Assembly: GCF_049676595.1 (NCBI RefSeq)
Contig: NZ_CP187259.1
Coordinates: forward strand, 2,542,001 to 2,606,000
Origin: Methanocella_A sp049676595
GTDB lineage: Archaea > Halobacteriota > Methanocellia > Methanocellales > Methanocellaceae
Direction of reading: 5' to 3'
Length of the DNA: 64,000 nucleotides
The notes beneath the pieces are model-generated. The model had not been told where the DNA came from. It saw only the letters and a list, made by a program, of their open reading frames with translations, and did no database searches. The position numbers were made by a program, and so were the translations under genes. This document shows, one piece after another, positions 39,866-48,395 of the stretch (position 1 is the first letter of the stretch; each line of letters begins with the position of its first letter).

Positions 39866-40643
39866 CGCTGCCACCATCGTGTTCAAAGAGCTGGAAGAGC
39901 TGCGGAAGAACAGGTACATCCTGTCTACTATGGCGAGCTTTCCGCTCATCTTCTCGATAGCGATCCCTCTAATCTACCTGCTGACCATACCGATGAACCT
40001 GACCAAGGGTGACGTAGCCATGCTATTCGGCCATGTGCCCAACTTCGAAGCCCTGTCGCCCCGCCAGATTGTCGTTTATTTCCTGGTCCAGAGCAATCTG
40101 CCGTTCTACCTCCTGATGCCCGGGCTGATGCCCACGCTCATCTCCTCTTACAGCATGGTAGGAGAGAAGAAGAACGGCACGCTGGAGCCTCTGCTGGCAA
40201 CGCCAGTATCGTCGCAGGACATCCTGTTCGGCAAAACAATGGCCGCCGTCATCCCTGCAGTCCTGATCACCTGGCTCTCGTTCCTGATCTACACGGTGCT
40301 CATCGACGTGGCCACCCTGAACTCTTTCGGGTACATCCTGCTGCCCAACGGCATCTGGCTGATCGCAGTTTTCATCACTGCGCCACTGCTCGCCATCCTG
40401 TCAGTATACGCCACAGTCCTCGTATCCTCCCGCATGACAGACGTCCGGGCCTCCCAGCAGGTCAGTGCCGTGATCGTCGTACCCATCATGGCCGTGTTCG
40501 TACTCCAGCTGTTCGGCATGATCTCGCTGGACATCCTCACGCTGATATTGGTAAGCATAGGGCTGCTGATCCTCGACATAGTCCTGATACGAGCGGGAAC
40601 CGCGCTCTTCAAGCGGGAAGAAATATTGACAAAATGGGGCTAG
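39846..40643 (+). CDS. ABC-2 type transporter permease, copy 2
   Basis: A 265-aa permease with six predicted helices and the conserved loop SMVGEKKNGTLEPLLATPVSSQDI, parallel to copy 1 (SIIGEKKNRTLEPLLAAPISVQDI). Other helices are FPLIFSIAIPLIYLL, LPFYLLMPGLMPTLIS and VIVVPIMAVFVLQLF. GTG starts at 39846 or 39855 overlap the ATPase gene by up to 20 bases. Forms a transporter with the preceding ATPase; substrate unknown. Confidence 0.86.
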   Translation: MIDVNFDAATIVFKELEELRKNRYILSTMASFPLIFSIAIPLIYLLTIPMNLTKGDVAMLFGHVPNFEALSPRQIVVYFLVQSNLPFYLLMPGLMPTLISSYSMVGEKKNGTLEPLLATPVSSQDILFGKTMAAVIPAVLITWLSFLIYTVLIDVATLNSFGYILLPNGIWLIAVFITAPLLAILSVYATVLVSSRMTDVRASQQVSAVIVVPIMAVFVLQLFGMISLDILTLILVSIGLLILDIVLIRAGTALFKREEILTKWG

Positions 40644-40671
40644 ACCCTTTTCTGAAAAGCGATCCGGCAAG

Positions 40672-40890
40672 ACGAACGCTGCGCCGTACGTTTCAGATTG
40701 CTCAGACGACGTGAGACAGCAACACGAACGCTGCGCTGTGCCAGATCACAGATTACGACAGATGCCACAGATTACACAGATAGCTTCTGGATCAAAAATG
40801 ATGGATGAATTATCATTAATTCTTAAAGTCGTATCTGTGAAATCAGTGCAATCTGCCAGAATCTGTGATCTGGCACAGCGCAGCGTTCGT
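40672..40890. repeat. Inverted-repeat element, family A copy 3
   Basis: A leading module (CGAACGCTGCG, then GATTGCTCAGACGACGTGAG and ACAGCAACAC) precedes the left arm at 40724 (GAACGCTGCGCTGTG, CCAGATCACAG, GCCACAGATT). The right arm (CAGTGCAATCTG, AATCTGTGATC, TGGCACAGCGCAGCG) ends at 40890. The core is AT-rich, non-coding and unlike the cores of copies 1 and 2. Confidence 0.85.
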
Positions 40891-40917
40891 ATTCCTCCCC
40901 AGGGCTCATAGGCACTA

Positions 40918-41904
40918 CTATTTACCATTGAAGCCAAGTGCTTTCGCCAGCACCACAGATAAATCTTCGATCCCAGGCACATCCTCTGACAAATGCACTT
41001 TGCACTGGGGGCATGTGGTGATCACGATATCCGGCGCCAGCGCCCTGATATCGTCGACCTTTCTGGCTTTCAGCTGCCTGGACAGCGCAAGATCGTTTCG
41101 GCGTACTCCGCCTCCGGCGCCGCAGCACCGGTCCGCTTCGGGCAGCCGCCGGTAATCGTACATGGCGGATAGGATCTGCTCTGCGACGACCATCGTGTAC
41201 GGGGATACATTTCGGTAGAGGTGGCAGGGGAACTGCAGGGTGGCAACAAGGTCGTCTCTGCTGACGTCCGCGTACATCCGGTGCCGGTCGTACAGGTCGA
41301 GATAGTGCAGAATTTCGAACTCGTCCTGGTACTCCAGCAGCGTGGATGTGCACCCGGGGCATGAAGTGATGACGGTTTCTACCCCCTGTGCCCGCAGCAT
41401 GGCGAGATTTTTCTCGAGCATCTTCCGGGCAAGGTCGAACCTGCCGATGCGGTTTAGCGGCGAGCCGCAGCACACTTCGGGAATGCGGGTGTACTCGATG
41501 CCCAGGTAGTCCAGCGTATACTCGACGGCAGCCCCGATGTCACGGAGCCGGTGGTTGGTCAGACATCCCGCAAAATAGGCCACTTTACAGCTTTTTACAT
41601 CTACATTACACGGTGATGACGGCACGATAGAAGTCCCGTAGGTAGATATGTTCGCCAGCGTCTCGCCGTAGCCAGGAGTGGTCAGCGAGCGGCGCATCCG
41701 CTCGATCGCCTTGGTGATCGGAACATTGCGAGGGCATGATGCCACGCACCTGTTACACGTGGTGCAGTTGACGATTTCCTCCGGCAGCACCCCCGATCGA
41801 TCGAGGTCGAGCGATCGTAGCGAGCTCAGCCTCGACGGGCAGACCGCTTCGCAGAGGCCGCACTTGACGCACATCTCCCCGGTCATCAGTTCTCTGCCAC
41901 TCAT
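40918..41904 (-). CDS. GlpC/HdrD-like iron-sulfur protein with CCG domains
   Basis: A 328-aa protein. The N-terminus carries two [4Fe-4S] motifs, CVKCGLCEAVCP and CTTCNRCVASCP. Two cysteine-rich CCG domains follow: VCCGSPLNR preceded by CPGCTS later, and DRCCGAGGG with CPQCKVHL, as in heterodisulfide reductase HdrD/HdrB and the anaerobic glycerol-3-phosphate dehydrogenase subunit GlpC. It should pass electrons from a flavoprotein to a membrane or soluble acceptor. Its start overlaps the stop of the GlpB-like gene by 4 bases, so both form one complex. No GlpA-like or membrane subunit is next to it. Confidence 0.82.
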   Translation of the reverse strand: MSGRELMTGEMCVKCGLCEAVCPSRLSSLRSLDLDRSGVLPEEIVNCTTCNRCVASCPRNVPITKAIERMRRSLTTPGYGETLANISTYGTSIVPSSPCNVDVKSCKVAYFAGCLTNHRLRDIGAAVEYTLDYLGIEYTRIPEVCCGSPLNRIGRFDLARKMLEKNLAMLRAQGVETVITSCPGCTSTLLEYQDEFEILHYLDLYDRHRMYADVSRDDLVATLQFPCHLYRNVSPYTMVVAEQILSAMYDYRRLPEADRCCGAGGGVRRNDLALSRQLKARKVDDIRALAPDIVITTCPQCKVHLSEDVPGIEDLSVVLAKALGFNGK

Positions 41905-42896
41905 ATTGACCCCGCATAGTAGCCTGTCCGTAACGCTTCATACAGTCCAAAGCCGACTGCTACGGCTCCCGCAGCCCGGATAGTCTTACATGGCGCCCGT
42001 ACTTCAGGCTTCAGCCCGATACCGTGGTACATGAGCGGATGATCGGCGAGGAACCTGAAATCGAAGCCCGAGTCTGCATCGCCGACTACCTGGCCTGTGA
42101 AAGGCTCTATCACCCTGTCGCCCTCCATCCGCAAGCCGGTCAGCGGCCCGCCGGTGGCAACGATAAGTTTCGATGCATCGACGGTAAATTCTCGCTTGCC
42201 CTTCGTGCCCATGTGACCTCGGATGACACCCTCTACGCCGTCGACCCGGGACATATCCAGCACCGTAATGTCTTTCCGGCTGTCTGCCAGCTTCCTCAGA
42301 GCCCCGAGCAGCCGCAGCCCGTGCACGGATGGCGCCGTCACGTACTCGAAGACCTTCGCGCCAGATACCTTTTCGACAGACCTGTGAATCACTTCTGCCC
42401 GGGCAATCCCAAGCACCGGCGGCACGAGGATTGCAGGAGCCCTAACATCCTCCAGCGCAGCCGAAAGCAGATCTACAGCTCCATCGTCAGTATCGAGTAG
42501 TTTGGCGATCTCGGTACAGGATCGTCCCCTGAACCGGGGAATGTCAAGGGTTCTGGTGCCCGCAGGGGCAGCACCATCGAGCGAGACTACAACGGGCTGT
42601 TCACCGTGAAAGTCCATAGTTTCCTGTACCAGCCCCGCTTTAGATGCCACCAGATCAGTCAAGCAGCAGCCTTCTGTGTACCGGCAGCCGGATTCTCTCA
42701 TCGCACCCAGGAACCACCGATCGACTTCAGGGTCGCGGCATGGGGAAGAAAAGACTCCGCTAGAGATGGCTGTGGCTCCCATACCTGCGGATACAACGAT
42801 CGTTTTTCCTTTCAGGCGAAGCGCAGCTACCAGCCCTGCCAACCCGGCGCCGATGACCAGGCTGTCACAATCGAGCATTAGAATCCCTGACGACAT
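41901..42896 (-). CDS. GlpB-like FAD-binding oxidoreductase subunit
   Basis: A 331-aa flavoprotein. CDSLVIGAGLAGLVAALRL is a dinucleotide-binding fold at the N-terminus, and LIVATGGPLTGL matches GlpB-type proteins, as does the final GAVAVGFGLYEALRTGYYAG, the FAD-contacting C-terminal motif. GlpB is the subunit of anaerobic glycerol-3-phosphate dehydrogenase that links the catalytic subunit to quinone or another acceptor. With the GlpC/HdrD-like partner it may form an uncharacterised oxidoreductase. ATG 42896 is used; ATG 42878, with AGGG before it, is an alternative start. Confidence 0.78.
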   Translation of the reverse strand: MSSGILMLDCDSLVIGAGLAGLVAALRLKGKTIVVSAGMGATAISSGVFSSPCRDPEVDRWFLGAMRESGCRYTEGCCLTDLVASKAGLVQETMDFHGEQPVVVSLDGAAPAGTRTLDIPRFRGRSCTEIAKLLDTDDGAVDLLSAALEDVRAPAILVPPVLGIARAEVIHRSVEKVSGAKVFEYVTAPSVHGLRLLGALRKLADSRKDITVLDMSRVDGVEGVIRGHMGTKGKREFTVDASKLIVATGGPLTGLRMEGDRVIEPFTGQVVGDADSGFDFRFLADHPLMYHGIGLKPEVRAPCKTIRAAGAVAVGFGLYEALRTGYYAGSI

Positions 42897-43075
42897 GCTA
42901 CCAGCAATACATTCGATAAAGGGTGGCAGGTATTTTCAAGTTTGTGGTAAAACGATGCAGGATAGAGGATAGCCTGGATATCACAATTAAGCGAGAAGCC
43001 AATCTGGTCTTTTTCATCCGCATTATCGGTAGGCAAGCATTATTCCCATGCTCGCAGAGTTTTTAGCGTGATATT

Positions 43076-43255
43076 ATGGCATCTGAAAAGGACCCGGGCA
43101 GAGTAGAAGGGGGCAGAAAAGCGGCGCGTACGGCCAAGGAGCGTTACGGCAGTGGCTTCCACAGGGAGATCGGCTCCCGGGGAGGCCGCAGTACTTCATC
43201 CCGCCATGGTAGCGAGTTTTTCGAGGACATCGGCCGGAAAGGCGGCAAGAGCTGA
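43076..43255 (+). CDS. KGG-repeat stress-type peptide
   Basis: A 59-aa basic, glycine-rich peptide with two to three copies of the KGG/con-10 motif: FHREIGSRGGRS and FFEDIGRKGGKS, plus a degenerate EGGRKAARTAKERYG. Such proteins are disordered stress proteins (con-10, GsiB type) linked to desiccation or general stress. It stands 6 bases before the UvdE-like gene, so both may be co-transcribed. Confidence 0.8.
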   Translation: MASEKDPGRVEGGRKAARTAKERYGSGFHREIGSRGGRSTSSRHGSEFFEDIGRKGGKS

Positions 43256-43261
43256 TCAGTA

Positions 43262-44107
43262 TTGAGAATCGGCTTTGCAGCGATACCGTTCGATAAGCGC
43301 CTGCTGCCGGTGACCAGTAAGAAGAGCGCCGCCGAAACTGTCGAGCGCTTAAAAGCTGTTGCCCGCTTTGTTTCCCGCCTCGGTATCGACTTCTACCGCA
43401 TCCCCGCGAACATATCGCCCAGGGAGAGCCTCGAGTCGATCGAGGAAGCGAGGGACGAGATCAGAGCGCTCGGAGACCTGTTCAGGAAGCTTAATATCCG
43501 GACATGTTTCCATGTCACGTATTACTGCATCTTGAACAGCCCTAACAGGGAGGTCCTGGAAAAGTCGATCGACGAGCTTCGGTGCCTGCAGCTTTTCGAC
43601 CGGTACAGCGGAGGCGGTAACCACATTGAGCTACATGCAGGAGGAGCGTATGGTGAGCGGGAAGCCGCTATACAGAGGTTTATAACAGTGGTGACCTCGC
43701 TGGAAGAAGACATTTTTAAGCTGCTCCGCCTGGAGAACGAGGAGCACCCGGGCAAGATCGGTACGGTTGCCGAGCTCAGGCAGATCAACAGGGAAACGGA
43801 TATACCGCTGCTTTTTGACATCGCCCACTACAGGGTCAATCCGCTGGAGGAAAAGCTGCGGGCCCGGGAGATTACCGACAGCTTTCTCTATACCTGGCGA
43901 GCCGCCAGTACGTTTCCCGTGCTTCACTATTCCACGACCCTGCCGACCAAAGGCACTCACCTGCCGGTAGACCCATCGGACTTCTGGAGTTTCGTAAAAT
44001 CGCTTGAAGGCCTGGCGTTTGATATAATGCTGGAGACGAAAGAGAAAGAGAAAGACGTGCTCAAGGTGAAAGCGTGGATAAAGGAACACGCTGCCGTTGT
44101 CCAGTAA
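43262..44107 (+). CDS. UV damage endonuclease (UvdE/UvsE)-like protein
   Basis: A 281-aa TIM-barrel protein related to UVDE: RIGFAAIPFDKRLLPVTSKK at the start, FYRIPANISPRES, HVTYYCILNSPN, IELHAGGAYGERE, LENEEHP and FDIAHYRVNP supply the metal-ligand His/Glu set of the UvdE barrel. UVDE nicks DNA 5' to UV photoproducts. The usual length is near 280-300 aa. TTG start, 6 bases after the KGG peptide gene, consistent with a stress/repair pair. Confidence 0.83.
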   Translation: MRIGFAAIPFDKRLLPVTSKKSAAETVERLKAVARFVSRLGIDFYRIPANISPRESLESIEEARDEIRALGDLFRKLNIRTCFHVTYYCILNSPNREVLEKSIDELRCLQLFDRYSGGGNHIELHAGGAYGEREAAIQRFITVVTSLEEDIFKLLRLENEEHPGKIGTVAELRQINRETDIPLLFDIAHYRVNPLEEKLRAREITDSFLYTWRAASTFPVLHYSTTLPTKGTHLPVDPSDFWSFVKSLEGLAFDIMLETKEKEKDVLKVKAWIKEHAAVVQ

Positions 44108-44176
44108 ACCCGTTCGCACTATTGACGCCCCTTATTTTTTATACTTACCATACTAAAGGCTGGATGGGGATGGAAC

Positions 44177-44536
44177 ATGAACGTGAAGTTAGTGTCCATG
44201 ATAGTCTTAGGTATCGCAGTACTTGGGCTGCTGTTGGCTCCTGCTGCGTTGGCATACTCAGATGCGCTGAAAGGTGCGACTGGCGGAGAAAAGGCACAGG
44301 CTGCAAGCCCAACGATGAAGGTCTCGCCGATGCCTAAAAAGATCACTCCAACGCCGATCATGAAGATGCAGGTCAGAACATCGAACGCGACGCCCGGGAT
44401 AAACGAGACGCCACCGGCAAGGCACAGCTATATTCAGGGAGTCCCCAAGTCGGACCTGGGCGAGCCGCTGGGCATAGGTACGCAAAATGTTTCGGCACTG
44501 CTGGAGAGGGGCTCCAAGAAGAGACCGACAGAGTAA
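44177..44536 (+). CDS. Small secreted protein, Pro/Lys/Thr-rich
   Basis: A 119-aa exported protein with signal peptide LVSMIVLGIAVLGLLLAPAALA and an unstructured mature part (SPTMKVSPMPKKITPTPIMKM, NATPGINETPPARHS). No domain is recognised. The start ATG 44177 follows GGGGATGGAAC. Confidence 0.6.
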   Translation: MNVKLVSMIVLGIAVLGLLLAPAALAYSDALKGATGGEKAQAASPTMKVSPMPKKITPTPIMKMQVRTSNATPGINETPPARHSYIQGVPKSDLGEPLGIGTQNVSALLERGSKKRPTE

Positions 44537-44588
44537 TCAAGCTGGGCTGTCCAAAAGGTGAAGGGGCTAATGCCCCGCTCACCCGATT

Positions 44589-45701
44589 TTAGCGGAAAAC
44601 CGTTTTCATTATCGAGACCGCTTTCTCGAGGTTGGGCATCGAGGTCGCGTAGCAGAGTCTCAGATAGCCTTTTCCATACTGGCCGAACGCCGTGCCCGGC
44701 GTGCTGATCACGCCCTTATTGATCAGCTCGGCAGCGATGCCGGTTTCGTCCCCGACTTTGGGGAACGCGTAGAAGGCACCCAGGGGTTTCACGCAGTCCA
44801 CACCCATCCCGTGCAGCTCACGGACCAGGTAGTCCCGTCTTCTCTTGAACTCGTCCCTCATCACGCCCACCGATTCCTGGGGACCGGTTATTGCTGCGAG
44901 GGCGGCCTTCTGGGAGATCGAGCAGGCGCAGGCCACCACGTTCTGGTGGACTTTCAGCATCTGCTCCGTGTATTCCGGCCTCGCAGCGATGTAGCCGATG
45001 CGCCAGCCGGTCATCGCGTAGGTCTTCGACGTGGCGTTTACAGTGATGACGTTATCCGAAAACTGCCCGGGGCTGACGTGGACGCCGTCGTAGATGAAAT
45101 GCTCGTACACCTCGTCGGAGAGGACTGTGATATCGTGGTCCTCAGCGATTTCTGCGATCGCCTTTACCTCGGCCTTCGACTGGATCATGCCCGTCGGGTT
45201 GGACGGAGAGTTAAGCACGATAACCCGGGTCTTTTTAGTGACGTACTCCTTCAGCTTCTCGGGGTCGTACTTCAGCGCGTCCCCGAGCGGCACTCCCACA
45301 GGTTTTGCGTCGGCCAGCTTTGTCAGCGTGGCGTAGGATACGAATCCCGGGTCGGGCACGATCACTTCGTCGCCGGAGCCGCACAGCGCCTGTAAGGCGA
45401 TGTGAATAGCCTCGCTCGCTCCGGCTGTGATCATGATTTCGCCGGGCCCGTAAGTCAGGCCGTTCTCCTTCCTGAACTTGGCCGCCAGCGCTTCCCGCAG
45501 CTCCGGTATGCCCATGTTGTGGGTGTAGCCGGTGAAGCCCTCGTTGATCGCCTGGATGGCGGCGGCTTTGATGTGCTGCGGCGTGTCGAAGTCAGGCTGG
45601 CCGAGGCCGAGATTGATCGCTCCGGGGCCTGCGCCCTCGAACATCTTGCGTATGCCTGAGATGTTGATCTCCGTGACTCTCTTGTCGAAGTGGATGGCCA
45701 T
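44589..45701 (-). CDS. Class I/II aminotransferase
   Basis: A 370-aa PLP enzyme of the aspartate/aromatic aminotransferase fold. The N-terminus INLGLGQPDFDTPQHI, TAGASEAIHIALQAL, NSPSNPTGM, the SDEVYEHF Asp/Tyr pair, the PLP lysine in NATSKTYAMTGWRIGY and RLCYATSMPNLEKA with the substrate-carboxylate Arg are all present. It probably transfers amino groups between glutamate and an oxo-acid; exact substrate cannot be read from sequence. Monocistronic. ATG start after an AT-rich leader. Confidence 0.9.
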   Translation of the reverse strand: MAIHFDKRVTEINISGIRKMFEGAGPGAINLGLGQPDFDTPQHIKAAAIQAINEGFTGYTHNMGIPELREALAAKFRKENGLTYGPGEIMITAGASEAIHIALQALCGSGDEVIVPDPGFVSYATLTKLADAKPVGVPLGDALKYDPEKLKEYVTKKTRVIVLNSPSNPTGMIQSKAEVKAIAEIAEDHDITVLSDEVYEHFIYDGVHVSPGQFSDNVITVNATSKTYAMTGWRIGYIAARPEYTEQMLKVHQNVVACACSISQKAALAAITGPQESVGVMRDEFKRRRDYLVRELHGMGVDCVKPLGAFYAFPKVGDETGIAAELINKGVISTPGTAFGQYGKGYLRLCYATSMPNLEKAVSIMKTVFR

Positions 45702-45810
45702 GATAGGAATGCCCCAATGTGTTAATGTACGAGTAGCTCGCTATGCGTGAAAAAACTTTCGCAGATAAAGAATATTATCAGGCTCGCCCACTATTCAGTG
45801 CAGGATTCGA

Positions 45811-46980
45811 ATGACCTACGAAGTCTCAGTCAAGAAATGCGAAGATTACGAGGATGAAAAAGTCAGAGCTGCCATCGAAGAGAGCCTCAAGCCTCTCGGG
45901 GGCCTTGAAAGCGTGGTCAAGAAAGGGGACAGAGTACTGCTTAAGCTCAACCTGCTCTCCTCGAAGAAGCCCGAGGATGCCACGACTACTCATCCGGCGA
46001 TGGTAAAAGCCGTAGTTCGGATGGTGCAGGAGATCGGGGGCATTCCTGTACTTGGAGATTCGCCCGGAGGCAGGAATACGCCCGGCTCGATTAAGGCGCT
46101 GATGAAGAATACTGGTATGCAGGCGGTGGCGGACGAGACCGGCTGCGGGATCGTGAGCTTCGAAGACGAGACGGTCGAGGCGACGTCAGACGCTGCCAGG
46201 ACGTATAAAAAGTTTACAATCGCAAAGGCAGTACGAGACGCTGACGTGATCATCGCTCTGCCCAAGCTGAAGACCCACCAGCTCACGTATTACACGGGCG
46301 CAGTCAAGCTATTATACGGGTACATACCCGGCATCATGAAGACGGAGTACCACCTGCACACGGGCCGGGACGTGATGCTGTTTGCCGAGCTCCTCCTCGA
46401 CCTGCACGAGATGCGCCGCCCGGACCTGGTGATCATGGATGCAGTAGTCGGCATGGAAGGCCGGGGGCCATCAGCAGGTAATCCCCGGCAGATCGGCCTT
46501 GTACTGGCGAGCAAGAGCTGCACAGCCCTCGATTTCCTGGCTACATACATAGTGGGCATGGATCCGCTGGCCGTGCCGACGGTGAAGCGCGCTGCAGACA
46601 GGAACCTGGGGCCCGGGAGCCTGGACGAGATCGTCGTCCGCGGAGAAGACCCTGCCACCGTAAGGGTAAAGGACTTCAAGCTGGCGGCGACGATGGACAT
46701 GTCCCGGGTGCCGGCGCCGCTGCTAAACCTGGCCAGCCGGCTGGTGGCCACGAAGCCCGTGATCGATGCCCAGAGATGCAGGAAATGCGGCGTCTGCGCA
46801 CGCGACTGCCCGCCTAAAGCTATGTTCTTCTCCGGCGGCCGCATGCCGAAGATCGACTACCGTAAGTGTATCAGGTGCTACTGTTGCCAGGAGCTTTGCC
46901 CGGAGAGGGCAGTTTCGGTCAAAGTGCCGGTGGCGAGGAAAGTTCTGGGCCGGCTCCTGGGCCGCCCGGAGGTCCATTAA
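45811..46980 (+). CDS. DUF362 protein with two [4Fe-4S] ferredoxin motifs
   Basis: A 389-aa protein. Residues 1-300 are a DUF362 domain (VLLKLNLLSSKKPEDATTTHP, GDSPGGRNTPGSIKAL, IIALPKLKTHQLTYYTGAVKLLYG, MDAVVGMEGRGPSAG). The C-terminus has two ferredoxin motifs, CRKCGVCARDCPP and CIRCYCCQELCPE. Many methanogens carry such proteins; they are thought to be iron-sulfur oxidoreductases, with no known substrate. Start ATG 45811. It lies 77 bases upstream of serS on the same strand. Confidence 0.88.
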   Translation: MTYEVSVKKCEDYEDEKVRAAIEESLKPLGGLESVVKKGDRVLLKLNLLSSKKPEDATTTHPAMVKAVVRMVQEIGGIPVLGDSPGGRNTPGSIKALMKNTGMQAVADETGCGIVSFEDETVEATSDAARTYKKFTIAKAVRDADVIIALPKLKTHQLTYYTGAVKLLYGYIPGIMKTEYHLHTGRDVMLFAELLLDLHEMRRPDLVIMDAVVGMEGRGPSAGNPRQIGLVLASKSCTALDFLATYIVGMDPLAVPTVKRAADRNLGPGSLDEIVVRGEDPATVRVKDFKLAATMDMSRVPAPLLNLASRLVATKPVIDAQRCRKCGVCARDCPPKAMFFSGGRMPKIDYRKCIRCYCCQELCPERAVSVKVPVARKVLGRLLGRPEVH

Positions 46981-47057
46981 ACGTAAAAGCCTTATGTGTT
47001 GACGTTTGTTGTAATATTGTCGCGGCCCTGCCGCTATTCAGATGGAAGGAATGTATA

Positions 47058-48335
47058 ATGCTGGACATCAGGTTCGTGAGAGAAAGCCCCGACGTGATCA
47101 GGGCAGATCTCCGCAAGCGTAACGATCTCGAGAAGCTCGCGTGGGTAGATGACTTGCTCGCGAAGGATGCTCAAGCCCGGGCCATGCAGGTCAGAGTAGA
47201 CGATCTGCGCCGCAGGCGCAACGAAATATCCAGGGAGATCAACGAGGCCCGGAAGGCCGGTAAGGACGCCTCTGCCCTGATGGCCGAAGCCAAGGACATT
47301 CCCCGGCAGATCAAGGACGCGGAAACCGAGATGGAAGAGTGCCGGAACAAGGTCCACTACTACCTGATGCGCCTGCCGAACATTCTGGACGACTCAGTCC
47401 CCATCGGCAAGGACGACACGGAGAACGTGGAGGTCAAGCGCTGGGGCGAACCCCGCCAGCCCGACTTCGAGATCAAGAACCACGGGCTGCTGGCTGTAGA
47501 GCACGGCTGGGCCGACTTCGAGCGGGCGGCCAAGGTTGCGGGAGCAGGCTTCTATTTCCTCAAGGGCAACCTGGTGCTGCTGGACATGGCCGTACAGAGG
47601 TTCGCCATGGACCTGCTGGTCAAGAGAGGCTTTACCCCGGTGACCCCGCCGTACATGATGAACCGCAAGTCCTACGAAGGCGTGACTGACCTGGGCGACT
47701 TCGAGAAGGTCATGTACAAGATCGACGGCGACGACATGTACCTGATCGCCACGAGCGAACACCCTATCGGTGCCATGTTCCAGGGCGAGATCTTCGAAGA
47801 GAAAGACCTGCCATTGAGGTTAGCCGGCATATCGCCCTGCTTCCGCAGGGAGATCGGCGCCCACGGCCTCGATACCAAAGGCCTGTTCAGGGTCCACCAG
47901 TTCCACAAGATCGAGCAGTTCGTCTTCTGCAAGCCCGAGGACTCCTGGCAGATCCACGAAGAGCTGCTCGCCAACGCAGAAGCAGTCTTCCAGCAGCTCG
48001 GCCTGCCTTACCATGTCGTCAACATCTGCACCGGCGACATCGGCACCGTGGCGGCCAAGAAGTACGACATCGAGGTCTGGATGCCCCGGGAGAACGCGTA
48101 CAAGGAAGTCGTCTCCTGCTCCAACTGCACCGCCTACCAGGCCACGAGGCTCAACATCAAGGTCAGAGACCCCAAGGACTTCGAGACCAAGCGGTACCTC
48201 CACACCCTCAACTCGACGGCCATCGCGACATCCAGGGCTATGCGGGCAATCCTGGAGAACAACCAGCAGAAAGATGGTTCAGTCCTGATACCTGAGGCAC
48301 TCAGGCCCTACATGAACGGGCTAGAGTACCTCTAA
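47058..48335 (+). CDS. serS: Seryl-tRNA synthetase (common bacterial-type)
   Basis: A 425-aa class II synthetase that charges tRNA-Ser. It has the N-terminal coiled-coil arm (residues about 30-110, rich in Lys/Glu/Arg), motif 2 PCFRREIGAHGLDTKG, LFRVHQFHKIEQF, and motif 3 near LNSTAIATSRAMRAI, ending IPEALRPYMNG. This is the widespread SerS form, not the rare methanogen-type SerS of some Methanosarcina and Methanococcus species. ATG 47058 is chosen since AAGGAATG precedes it and MLDIRFVRESPD is the family N-terminus; an upstream in-frame stretch to 46866 overlaps the DUF362 gene. Confidence 0.94.
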   Translation: MLDIRFVRESPDVIRADLRKRNDLEKLAWVDDLLAKDAQARAMQVRVDDLRRRRNEISREINEARKAGKDASALMAEAKDIPRQIKDAETEMEECRNKVHYYLMRLPNILDDSVPIGKDDTENVEVKRWGEPRQPDFEIKNHGLLAVEHGWADFERAAKVAGAGFYFLKGNLVLLDMAVQRFAMDLLVKRGFTPVTPPYMMNRKSYEGVTDLGDFEKVMYKIDGDDMYLIATSEHPIGAMFQGEIFEEKDLPLRLAGISPCFRREIGAHGLDTKGLFRVHQFHKIEQFVFCKPEDSWQIHEELLANAEAVFQQLGLPYHVVNICTGDIGTVAAKKYDIEVWMPRENAYKEVVSCSNCTAYQATRLNIKVRDPKDFETKRYLHTLNSTAIATSRAMRAILENNQQKDGSVLIPEALRPYMNGLEYL

Positions 48336-48395
48336 CTATTTTTCTATTGGTATTCAGAGGATCACAATAAAAACTGCAATGGATATGGTGACTCG

